Assembly: GCA_903936705.1 (NCBI GenBank)
Contig: CAIZWN010000051.1
Coordinates: forward strand, 62,001 to 126,000
Length of the DNA: 64,000 bases
Direction of reading: 5' to 3'
Source of the DNA: an uncultured Myxococcales bacterium
GTDB taxonomy: Bacteria > Myxococcota_A > UBA9042 > DTJE01
The notes under the pieces are model-generated. The model ran no database searches and was not told where the DNA came from. It was given only the letters and a program-made list of their open reading frames with translations. Shown piece by piece: positions 32,965 to 42,489 of this stretch. The stretch's first letter is position 1, and each line of letters starts with the position of its first letter. The translations under genes and the position numbers were made by a program.

Positions 32965-34506
32965 ATGAACGACCGGCCTATGGCATTTACCGACCACCTG
33001 GGCGAACTTCGCAACCGGCTGTTTCGATCGGTCATCGCAATCACAATAGCGTTCTTCATTGCGTACGGATTCCACGAGGAACTCTTCCACATTCTGGCGG
33101 CACCCATTCTCGAGGGCCTGAGAGCCCACGGCATCTACCAGTTGCAGGCTCTGGATGTCACCGAAGCTATTGTCGTCTATCTGGAAGCGTCACTGGTCGG
33201 CGCCATCATACTTGCGGTACCCTACGTCCTCTACCAGGTGTGGGCCTTCATAGCGCCAGGGCTGCTTGATCGTGAACGCAAGGCGGTACTTCCTATCCTC
33301 GGGCTGATCTCGGCCTTCTTTGTACTGGGCTTGTCCTTCTGCTATTTCGTTTTCCTTCCAATGGTGGTCGATTTCCTGGTGCAATTTACTATCGGCGCCG
33401 GCGACGTCGCGCTGTTGCCGACGCTGGAGAAGACGTTCAGCCTGGTCACCACGTTCCTGTTGATCTTCGGTCTCGTTTTCGAGATGCCGCTGATCATGTT
33501 TTTCCTGGCAGTGCTTGGCGTGGTAAGTTCCGCTAAATTCCTGCGATTTTCGCGATATTTCGTCGTTGTGGCATTCATCGTAGCGGCAATATTCACTCCC
33601 CCAGACCCGCTGTCGCAACTGCTGATGGCGGTGCCGTTGTGCGCACTGTACTTTGTCGGAGTTGCCTTCGCCTGGGCTGGAGGCGCCCTGCGTCGTTCGG
33701 GTGACAAGGGTCTTGCCCACGCAGTCGTAGCTGTGGTGTTCCTGGTCTTCACGCTGAGCGTGGCGCTTGCTGGATGGCTGTGGAACCGGCCATCTGGTGC
33801 CGATTCGACGCGTTCAGCCGTGATTTCCGGGGCCACCTTCGCGTTGCGCGCCGATCCAGCGGCCCGCATTGGACGCGCCGTTGTGGAAGGTAGGGAAGGC
33901 CCGCCCGATATGGTGGCGAAAACCTGGATTCTTTCGGCCGGGCCTGGCGGCAGGGCATGGGCGGCCCTGGAACCCGTGAAAGGCTGTCCGGGGGTTGAGT
34001 CGCCAGCCTGGTGGAAACCTTCGTTCGGGCCTGTTGTCTGCCGGGTCTTTGGGCCCGAGGCCAATAACGAAGATGACGGGAATGACATCTTCCTGTCGCT
34101 TGATGACCGAAAACGTCCGGTGTTTGGCATTGCCCTGCCTGCCTGCGTTTCTGTTCTGGCTCCGCCTGGGTTATTGGAAGACGCTGGCATGCGTTTCTGG
34201 ACCGAGGATTCCACGACCGGCCTGACGACACTGACCCTGAGCTTTGACGGGCCTGCTGCGACCCTCACGACCCTGACAGAGTGGGTACGAGGAATCAAGG
34301 ACCGGCTGTCCCCGGGGCAAACCTTGCCTGGTCTGGACAACTCGGTGCTTGGCGACGTGATTGCATGGTCTGAAGGTGACATCGATGTGGTACAGAAGGA
34401 CGGAGAAACGGTGATCTCCATCACCTCCCTGCCGAACAGAGCGGCGCGAATCGCTGCCAGGCTGGCCGCGGCCGGAGCTGCGGCATGCGGTCCCACCCTG
34501 CCTTGA
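32965..34506 (+). CDS. tatC: Twin-arginine translocase TatC with C-terminal extension
   Basis: 513 residues against a usual ~250. Residues 1-245 are a complete six-helix TatC: FTDHLGELRNRLFRS at the start, then QVWAFIAPGLLDRERKAVLP (receptor loop for the twin-Arg signal) and SYFVVVAFIVAAIFTPPDPLSQ. A seventh helix (about 251-272, AVVAVVFLVFTLSVALAGWL) follows, then about 240 residues of soluble sequence containing two Cys (CPGV..., VVCRVFG) and a predicted beta-rich fold. With an even-six TatC core the extra domain would lie in the periplasm. I do not recognise this domain. Confidence 0.92.
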   Translation: MNDRPMAFTDHLGELRNRLFRSVIAITIAFFIAYGFHEELFHILAAPILEGLRAHGIYQLQALDVTEAIVVYLEASLVGAIILAVPYVLYQVWAFIAPGLLDRERKAVLPILGLISAFFVLGLSFCYFVFLPMVVDFLVQFTIGAGDVALLPTLEKTFSLVTTFLLIFGLVFEMPLIMFFLAVLGVVSSAKFLRFSRYFVVVAFIVAAIFTPPDPLSQLLMAVPLCALYFVGVAFAWAGGALRRSGDKGLAHAVVAVVFLVFTLSVALAGWLWNRPSGADSTRSAVISGATFALRADPAARIGRAVVEGREGPPDMVAKTWILSAGPGGRAWAALEPVKGCPGVESPAWWKPSFGPVVCRVFGPEANNEDDGNDIFLSLDDRKRPVFGIALPACVSVLAPPGLLEDAGMRFWTEDSTTGLTTLTLSFDGPAATLTTLTEWVRGIKDRLSPGQTLPGLDNSVLGDVIAWSEGDIDVVQKDGETVISITSLPNRAARIAARLAAAGAAACGPTLP

Positions 34507-34513
34507 GGAGTCT

Positions 34514-35197
34514 ATGGCCTGTCCGGAATCACGGACGGATCAATTCCTGCGGATATACGCAATCCTGCGCGATCAACGTGGCCACCAGCATTGGTGGCCG
34601 GCCAGCTCGCCTTTCGAGGTAGCCGTGGGGGCCGTCCTTACCCAGAACACTTCCTGGATCAATGTCGAACGGGCAATCGGCAATCTGCAGTCACAAGACC
34701 GCCTGTCGGCCAGCAAGATCCTGGAGCTGCCCATCCACGAACTGGCCGACCTTTTGCGGCCATCCGGGTTTTTCAATGTGAAGGCGCGACGGCTGCGCGC
34801 ACTGGTCCAGTTTCTTCTTGAACGGGCGGATGGCGACCCCGCGCTGCTCCCGCGCGATGACCCGCCAAGACTCAGGCGCGACCTGCTTGCAGTCCCAGGG
34901 GTAGGGCGCGAGACTGCCGATTCGATTATGTTGTACGCCGTCGGCATCCCGGTTTTCGTCATCGACGCCTACACGCGAAGACTGTTCGGGCGTTTGGGTT
35001 TGGTGAATCCGATGGTCGACTATGACATCCTGCGGGCAGGCTTCGAGGCGGCGCTGCGGCGGGACGTTGACCTTTACAACGACTTCCATGCGCAGATTGT
35101 GGCCCACGCAAAGCAGACGTGCCGTGCCCGCCCGCTGTGCGAGAAGTGCAGCCTTGTTTCGCTGTGCCCATCAGGCACTACCGGAGTTCCTTCATGA
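34514..35197 (+). CDS. MagIII-like HhH-GPD DNA glycosylase
   Basis: 227 residues. The N-terminal segment VAVGAVLTQNTSWINVERAI matches the endonuclease III-related branch that includes Helicobacter MagIII (3-methyladenine glycosylase). The HhH motif is LLAVPGVGRETADSIMLYA, with Glu where endonuclease III has its lyase Lys, so a monofunctional glycosylase is expected. The catalytic Asp is in FVIDAYTRRLFGR. A 4Fe-4S site is formed by C-x5-C-x2-C-x5-C near the end. It starts 7 bases after tatC. A true Nth is encoded at 15.8-16.5 kb. Confidence 0.85.
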   Translation: MACPESRTDQFLRIYAILRDQRGHQHWWPASSPFEVAVGAVLTQNTSWINVERAIGNLQSQDRLSASKILELPIHELADLLRPSGFFNVKARRLRALVQFLLERADGDPALLPRDDPPRLRRDLLAVPGVGRETADSIMLYAVGIPVFVIDAYTRRLFGRLGLVNPMVDYDILRAGFEAALRRDVDLYNDFHAQIVAHAKQTCRARPLCEKCSLVSLCPSGTTGVPS

Positions 35198-36081
35198 CCC
35201 GGATGGCTGTTCCAGCCTGTGTGCGCGTGCTGGACCTGCTTGTCCCGGGAACCGGCATGTTGTGGATAGGACGCAAGATTGAAGGATGGCAGGCGCTTCT
35301 AGCGTGGGCGATACTGGTTTCCCTGACGATGATTGCAGTGTGCCTTCTTGAGATGGATCCTCGTCGCTGCGTGACGGTTGTTGCCATCCTGTTTGGAACG
35401 ATCCAGGCGCTCCTGTGGCTGACCGGGACCGTCCACACGGGCGTTCCACGGATTCAGCCTCCTCTGGTCGGTCTGCTGTCGTTCGCCACAATCATCGGCG
35501 TCACCACCCTTTCACTTTCGCAGTTGGTTGAAATCGTCACCGTGCCCGACAGTGCACAATGGCCTGGACTGCTTGCCGGGGAACGACTCCTGGTGCGTCG
35601 CATCAGCCTCGACAATACGCCAGTGGCACAGGGCGAACTCCTGGCTGCGGCAAGTCAAAAGGGACTGGTGATAGCGCGACTGGCTGCCGGACCTGGCGAC
35701 GTCGTCGATATTTCCGGACCGACCCTGATAGTGAACGGCGTCGAGATTACAGCGGACGATCTAGGCGAACTTCGGGTCCTTGGGCCGCAGGCCAAGTCTC
35801 CCGAGGCGAAGGGCCTTCGTGCCTTCCGGGAAACAATCGCAGGCCGAAGCCACACGGTTTTTTTCGCCCGTGGAGTCCTTATGGCCAAGGTCAGGACGGT
35901 TGTGCCGGAAGGCCATGTGTTCCTGCTGGCAGACAATCGATCAACTACTGATGCTGGCGATTCACGAGAATCTGGAGCCGTGCCCCTGAACCGGATACTG
36001 GGACGTCCGACCGCCGTCCTTTGGTCGTCTGATCCCCAGGGATTTCCCCGCTGGGACCGGATCGGGGCCGTCTGGCCCTAG
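35194..36081 (+). CDS. Signal peptidase I-like protein lacking the catalytic lysine
   Basis: 295 residues. Three or four N-terminal hydrophobic segments are followed by an S26-type domain. The Ser box reads VPDS120-AQWPGLLAGERLLV. The box that should carry the general-base Lys (KRxxGxPGD) reads IA161-RLAAGPGDVV, so Lys is Ala. The C-terminal box GHVFLLADNRSTTDAGDSRE is well kept. Activity as an ordinary Ser-Lys signal peptidase is therefore doubtful; it may be a pseudoenzyme or use another base. The start overlaps the stop of the glycosylase gene. Confidence 0.8.
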   Translation: MTRMAVPACVRVLDLLVPGTGMLWIGRKIEGWQALLAWAILVSLTMIAVCLLEMDPRRCVTVVAILFGTIQALLWLTGTVHTGVPRIQPPLVGLLSFATIIGVTTLSLSQLVEIVTVPDSAQWPGLLAGERLLVRRISLDNTPVAQGELLAAASQKGLVIARLAAGPGDVVDISGPTLIVNGVEITADDLGELRVLGPQAKSPEAKGLRAFRETIAGRSHTVFFARGVLMAKVRTVVPEGHVFLLADNRSTTDAGDSRESGAVPLNRILGRPTAVLWSSDPQGFPRWDRIGAVWP

Positions 36082-36115
36082 CTCACGCGCGCGAAGTGTT
36101 GCAACCTGCACACCT

Positions 36116-38176
36116 TTACGACTTCCCTCGCAACCAAGCCTCGGCCAGCAGCAGCAGCAGTATTCCAACCAGCATCTGGCCCAGCAACGACATCCTGCGA
36201 GTCGCGGAAGCTACAGTCTGGTCCTGCTCGGTCGCCATGAACCGGGAAAACACTGCCGGGATACCGGCGGGGGCATTAAGAACGCTTTCGGCTGCGTCCG
36301 TATTCACGACGAAAACATCGGACCGAACCGGATCCGGCTTCCCTGACCGCACAAGGTCAACGCGGTAGATTCCCGGCATAGCCGTTCCCTCGAACGCCGA
36401 CGATGCCAACAACGCCACGGGATGACCAGAAGGAGGCCGCACCAAGGCCTGATCCGCGTCGGACGAAATCTCGACATACCGCGGTTCATTGACGGCAACC
36501 GCACCCGACGGACGCGGCCCCCCGGCATCACGCAAGTACCCGAATGACTTGCGAATGAACGGAGCAAATACAGGCAGCAGCGGCATATCGGCCCAGTCCC
36601 GGTCCAGACTGGACAGCCAGACAAGCACCGAACCCTGTCCGACGTGCCGGTCCACCAGAACCGGCTGCCCACTGTCCAACGAGGCGATCACCGATGAATC
36701 CCCCTGCCAGCCGTCGTCCAGCAGCAGGAGACGCCGGATCTTCACTGCAGCCAGAAGTCCACCCAGCCCGAACACCGCCGGATGCGTGGGATCAACACGT
36801 GAAATTACCCTGGGCACCTTCGAGACACCGCCGCCTATGTCCAATACGGCACGCACCTGGGACGGCAGAAGCCCCTTGAAGGTTGCGCCCCATCCTTCAA
36901 GATCAAGGTTCGGCCCCACCGAAACAAACAGCCCACCTCCGGATGCAACAAAATCCGCCAGGGCACGCGCACGCTCGGGGGCCAACGGTCCGGGGTTCAG
37001 CAGTCCCACGGTGCCCACCGCCGCCAGGTGCAAAGGCGATAGCTCGTCTTCGCGAATCGTCGTCACCACGAACCCTGGATCATCCGGCATCTGAAGGCCC
37101 AGCGCCCGTGCGACGAAGAATGCCGCGCCCTCTCCTGTCCTTCTTGACGGCGACCCATCGACCAGCAGCACGGCATCGCGGTCCCTGGGAGCCAGCGAAA
37201 ACCAGCGTACGTCGTCATCAGGCAGGTCGTCCGGCGGCAGGCGCGCCTCGCCCACGCGAACGCCCTCGGGCACCTCCAGCACGAACTCCACGTTACATCT
37301 GGCACCGCCTGGGCACTCCACGCGCCTGGCTACGGCCGCTGCCCCGGCGCGCACCGATAGAACCTCGGACATCGGCTCTGCCCCGCCGTTCGCGACCTGC
37401 ACCTGCACGCGGACCCTCCCGGGCGAAAGGTCCGGCGCAGGATAGGTAGAGACATCGATGACAGCGCGGTTCCTGGAACGCCCCGATGAAGATGTGTCCA
37501 CCGGAACAACGCTGACGCCTGCCAACTCGTCCAGCGTCGGGAAACTTGCTGCGGTTGCATCATAGAAATCAGATATCACCACGACCCTGCGGTCCCTCTG
37601 CGGGCAGACCCTCACGCGAACCAGCGCCGCCCGAACCGCTGCCGACAGATCGGATGCTGCCCTGGTGGCCGAAAGACTCTCGACGTACCGGATTGTCTGG
37701 ATCGCATCCCAGCCAACCGCGTCATCGGGCTGGACAGTGACGGGGCGTGACGCAAGGACCAGAAACACGGAGGATTCCGCTGGCAACTCCTTGAGGGTCC
37801 TCAAGGTCGTCTCGCGAGCACGGTCCCATGGCGTACCGCCCTCCCCAGCCATCCGCATCGACATCGAATCGTCCAGGACGATTGCAACCGCAACCGGATG
37901 ATCACTGACGCCACCTGCGGCTGGCACCGTGATGAAAGGCCTGGCGAACATGAGGGCAATGCCGGCCACAATCAGGGCACGAACAGCCAGAAGTGTCAGG
38001 TGAACCAGCCGCAACCGGCGGGTCTCCCCTGCCCCGTGAAGGACCAGCAGCATTACCGCATCAAGAGCCACGATCGGCGCGGTTCTTCGGAGATACCAGT
38101 GCAGCAGCAGCGGCACCGCCACCCCCAGCAGCCCCAGCAGCAGCCATGGCGACTCGAACCCCACATCCCTCCGCAA
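36116..38176 (-). CDS. BatA/VWA-type membrane protein
   Basis: 686 residues. The N-terminal BatA domain has two helices (FESPWLLLGLLGVAVPLLLH; LTLLAVRALIVAGIALMFAR). A von Willebrand A domain follows with the start VAVAIVLDDSMSMRM (DxSxS metal site). A long periplasmic region with a glutamine-amidotransferase-like segment (DFVASGGGLFVSVGPNLDLE) comes next, and a final membrane helix. It is the usual partner of DUF58 and MoxR genes, which precede it here. These systems are thought to support envelope stress tolerance or metalloprotein maturation. Confidence 0.85.
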   Translation of the reverse strand: MRRDVGFESPWLLLGLLGVAVPLLLHWYLRRTAPIVALDAVMLLVLHGAGETRRLRLVHLTLLAVRALIVAGIALMFARPFITVPAAGGVSDHPVAVAIVLDDSMSMRMAGEGGTPWDRARETTLRTLKELPAESSVFLVLASRPVTVQPDDAVGWDAIQTIRYVESLSATRAASDLSAAVRAALVRVRVCPQRDRRVVVISDFYDATAASFPTLDELAGVSVVPVDTSSSGRSRNRAVIDVSTYPAPDLSPGRVRVQVQVANGGAEPMSEVLSVRAGAAAVARRVECPGGARCNVEFVLEVPEGVRVGEARLPPDDLPDDDVRWFSLAPRDRDAVLLVDGSPSRRTGEGAAFFVARALGLQMPDDPGFVVTTIREDELSPLHLAAVGTVGLLNPGPLAPERARALADFVASGGGLFVSVGPNLDLEGWGATFKGLLPSQVRAVLDIGGGVSKVPRVISRVDPTHPAVFGLGGLLAAVKIRRLLLLDDGWQGDSSVIASLDSGQPVLVDRHVGQGSVLVWLSSLDRDWADMPLLPVFAPFIRKSFGYLRDAGGPRPSGAVAVNEPRYVEISSDADQALVRPPSGHPVALLASSAFEGTAMPGIYRVDLVRSGKPDPVRSDVFVVNTDAAESVLNAPAGIPAVFSRFMATEQDQTVASATRRMSLLGQMLVGILLLLLAEAWLRGKS

Positions 38177-38220
38177 CTCCGGCAGGTATGCCGGACAACA
38201 TTATTTCCACCAGGAGCGGC

Positions 38221-39129
38221 CTAGGGAACCCGTCGGTGACGGCCTGCTTCAACGGACCTGATCATTTCGCCAGCCTCCTCGTGAGGCAGACGCGCCATCG
38301 GGACTGGACAGTAGAAAACCCGCGCGTCGTGGCACGCGGACCGAACTTCCCCTATGAACAAGTCCATCGCCGCAAGGTACTTCCGCCGAAGTGCCCGGGC
38401 GTCCAACAAGGCCGTTTCGCCACTCTCCTGGCTGCAAAACACCAACGTCCCCTGGAACGGGAAGGTACGCTCGTCCTGCGAAAGCACATGCAACAGCATC
38501 GCAGCGTGCCCTCGTGACGCCAGCATTCCAAGGACATCGACTACGGGCCTGTAGGGCGCCAGAAGATCGCTAGCCACAACCACGACACCCTTCCTGCGCG
38601 CGCGGCCAAGCACCTCCTTCATCGCAGGCTCCAGGCGAGTCTGGCCTGCCGGGTACGTCCTGGCAAGAAGTCCCAGGATCTCGTTCAGGTGCGAAGGGAC
38701 GCTGCGCGCAGGGCAGGTTCTGGGATTCCGCTCGGAGGCCACGATGATACCGACTTCGTCTCCCTGACGCAGCAACACGTAAGACAGGCCAGCGAGTACG
38801 GATGCCGCATGGTTGTATTTGGAGGCGCCGAAAGGAGCGGCCATCGAACCGGACGCATCGATAACCAGGTGTGCCGCAAGGTTCGTTTCGTCCAGATATC
38901 TGCGCACGTACATCTTGTCTGTGCGGGCGAACACCTTCCAGTCGATTCCGCGCGGGTCGTCCCCGAATGCGTAGCCCTTGAGGTCCGAAAACTCCAGGCT
39001 CTGACCCAGATTGGAAGATACGTGCACACCCGACACTCGCCCCTCGGCGGCGAGACGCGGCCGGAACCGAAGACCGCCCAGGAAGGCCCGCGCCTCCTCG
39101 GGAAGCAGGTCGAAACCGCCTTCACCCAT
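38221..39129 (-). CDS. DUF58 domain protein
   Basis: 302 residues. The DUF58 core DLKGYAFGDDPRGIDWKVFA is followed by a VWA-like segment whose metal site is retained (HLVIDASGSMAAPF). No membrane segments, unlike some family members. DUF58 proteins act with MoxR ATPases, probably as adaptors to the VWA partner. Eight bases separate it from moxR upstream; the BatA-like gene follows after about 45 bases. Confidence 0.9.
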   Translation of the reverse strand: MGEGGFDLLPEEARAFLGGLRFRPRLAAEGRVSGVHVSSNLGQSLEFSDLKGYAFGDDPRGIDWKVFARTDKMYVRRYLDETNLAAHLVIDASGSMAAPFGASKYNHAASVLAGLSYVLLRQGDEVGIIVASERNPRTCPARSVPSHLNEILGLLARTYPAGQTRLEPAMKEVLGRARRKGVVVVASDLLAPYRPVVDVLGMLASRGHAAMLLHVLSQDERTFPFQGTLVFCSQESGETALLDARALRRKYLAAMDLFIGEVRSACHDARVFYCPVPMARLPHEEAGEMIRSVEAGRHRRVP

Positions 39130-39136
39130 TGGCCGT

Positions 39137-40143
<1,007 letters not shown>

Positions 40144-40153
<10 letters not shown>

Positions 40154-41688
40154 GCATTTGCCAACCGCTGTTCCCTTTCGGCCAGATCGGCCCGACCGGT
40201 CGCACCAAACACCCTGGCAAGAGCCTCGTGGGACTCGGGATCCCAGGGATCGGACCGAATGGCTGTTTCCAGGGAGGCCTCGGCCTCGGCAAAACGACCT
40301 ACCCGAACCAATGCCCTGCCCCTCTCGCGAGCCACCCAGGAGAACTCATCTTCGTCAACGTCGGACTCGTCCAGGAACGCCAGCGCCGCGTCAGGATTTC
40401 CGGCATCGACCAGCGCCCCGGCAAGCCGAGCGACAACCTCCGGATGAGGCCTCGAAAGTGTTTCCAGCACGGACCTGTACTTGCCGGCTGCGGCACCAGG
40501 TCGACCGGAAACCTGCAACAGATTCCCCAGGCGATACTGTGCCACGGCATCCGGCCCCAGTGAAGGCACAGGATCCCCGGCAGTCTCGCGCAACAGCACT
40601 CCGCCAGTCCCGGCAGCGACAGGCCCGACCTGCGCCCCGTTGCCAGCCAGCGAGGCAATCCAGTCGGACCGAAGCGCCTCGATCGACCGGCCGGTTACAC
40701 GCAGAACAGCCACCGACTCGTCGGCCAGGGTCAGTTCATCCAGCAGCCGCGGCAGAATCTGAGACCCGCGAGTCTTCATCAGCCAACCTGCGAATGAAGC
40801 AAGCTCTGCGAAGGCCAACGCCGTATCCTCGGGCCTGGACATTCCCGAAAGGGAGGTACCCATCGACGCAAGCGGCAACAGACGCCCCTTGACAACCGCG
40901 TCCGCCAATTGCTGCCGCAACGTCTTGTTCAGGTAACCTTCGGGCGCACCCCGCCAGGTGCTCTCAAGCGCCTTCGCCATCCCTTCCTGAAGCCACATCG
41001 GGACGTTGTCACCAGCCCTCAACCTCAAAAAGTAGTGAACCAGTTCATGCGCAAGAGTATCCGCGTAGGGATAGCCCCTTGGAAGACGGGCCGGCGATAC
41101 CATGACAATGCGATTCAGCGAGCACGCAGCCACCGCACCGGATGAATCCAGATCCGCCCTGGCAAGCCCGGTAACTGACGCCAAATCCTCGAACGACGGA
41201 GCCACGAAAACCCTGACCGGCGTCGGCACGGTCATGTCCAGCCGCCTTTCGAGTTCGCCAAACGCGATGTCACCCGCCTCGATCAGATATGGCAAAAGGG
41301 CCTCGTCAGCCCCCGGGCGGTACAGAAACTGGAATCGTCCCGATGGAGAGGTCGCAATCGCCAGGTTCTTCGTGACCTTGCGCGTGCCACGAGCGATCAT
41401 CCGAAGCCGCGACACATCCGGGCCGGTGGCATGTGCAAGAACCTCCTCGGCCTTGACCGAATCGCCCTCCAGCAGGTGCAACGTCCCAAGCAGCAAAGGC
41501 AGGTCCTTGCGCAGACTGGCGTCCACGCCCTTCGCCAACAACGACCGCGCAGTGTCCACGTCCCACGCAGACAAGGCTGCCACAAGACGGGAGGCATCGG
41601 AGGCCCGCACCTGTGCACCTGGCAGAAAGACGCCCACGACTGCCAGAAGAACTGCTAGACGGGTCCGCGAGCTGTTCACGACGCCCAC
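40144..41688 (-). CDS. Exported gluzincin-type peptidase (peptidase MA-like) with TPR tail
   Basis: About 514 residues from a GTG start. A signal peptide (LAVLLAVVGVFLPGAQVRA) is followed by helical repeats, then a zinc-peptidase domain with ADTLAHELVHYF (HExxH) and the downstream ligand Glu in MWLQEGMAKAL. The C-terminal ~150 residues form TPR-like repeats (AVAQYRLGNLLQVSGRPGAA). Peptidase MA-like proteins are secreted or periplasmic; a substrate cannot be named. A second GTG three codons later is possible. It heads the moxR operon. Confidence 0.8.
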
Positions 41689-41726
41689 TGTGCGTCCCTT
41701 CGGAACGAATTGCAAGCAAGGTCGGT

Positions 41727-42407
41727 ATGCTACAATCGTTTGGCCGCCATGTCGAGGAACAGATGGCTCCACGGGCCCCCCGCAGGAAGGATGCCGGAAC
41801 CACGAAGGGCCGTCCGACTGCACCAGGCCTGGAGGACGAGCTTCTGCAACGATACTCGCACGCCGGGACGGCCTTGCTGAGGGACGAGGCGCCACGCCGC
41901 CTTGACCCTGCGCTGCGAACCGAAATGGAAACCATCACCGGTTCCAACCTGCCGGACGTGCGGTTGCATTCCGGCCCCGAGGCCCGGCGCATGGCCGCCA
42001 CACTGGGCGCAAGGGCATTCACCACCGGGCCGTCGGACGTCTTTTTTGGTGGCGGACAGTTGGATATTGGAAGCCCCAAGGGAAAGTCCCTGCTGGCTCA
42101 CGAACTGACCCACGTGGCCGAGGGCAATTCGGGGATGGCTCGGGTCCCACGACTACCCCAGCGAGAACAACTGGAGATTCGAGCCAGACGCGTCGAGGAG
42201 ATGGTACTGGCCCGCGAGCAGACAGCAATCCGGGCTGCTCCGGAAACCCCATCGGATCCGGTGCGTGTGACGATGCCTGGGAGTACGGACGCAACCTCGC
42301 CGACCGCCGGCGGGCTTGCAATCGACAAGGCTGCACTTGAGGAAAGGATCTGGCAGCGACTAGAGCGCGACATGAAGCGCCTGCGCGAACGCACTGGGCA
42401 TCTGTGA
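41727..42407 (+). CDS. DUF4157 (eCIS core) domain protein
   Basis: 226 residues. Residues ~70-135 carry the DUF4157 motif: LPDVRLHSGPEARRMAATLG, then ARAFTTGPSDVFFG and LLAHELTHVAEG with an HELTH metallopeptidase-like site at 125-129. This domain is common in extracellular contractile injection system loci and in effector-like proteins, where it may self-process. No other injection genes are in the window. The C-terminal half is helical and charged. No signal peptide. The gene diverges from the peptidase gene with only 38 bases between them. Confidence 0.85.
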   Translation: MLQSFGRHVEEQMAPRAPRRKDAGTTKGRPTAPGLEDELLQRYSHAGTALLRDEAPRRLDPALRTEMETITGSNLPDVRLHSGPEARRMAATLGARAFTTGPSDVFFGGGQLDIGSPKGKSLLAHELTHVAEGNSGMARVPRLPQREQLEIRARRVEEMVLAREQTAIRAAPETPSDPVRVTMPGSTDATSPTAGGLAIDKAALEERIWQRLERDMKRLRERTGHL

Positions 42408-42489
42408 TCCCCGCCTCGCAGGACGCCACATTGCGCACGCGCCTTCCACTTGCTATCTTCTCCGGCGTCTTTGCGAGGCCGTGTGCCAG

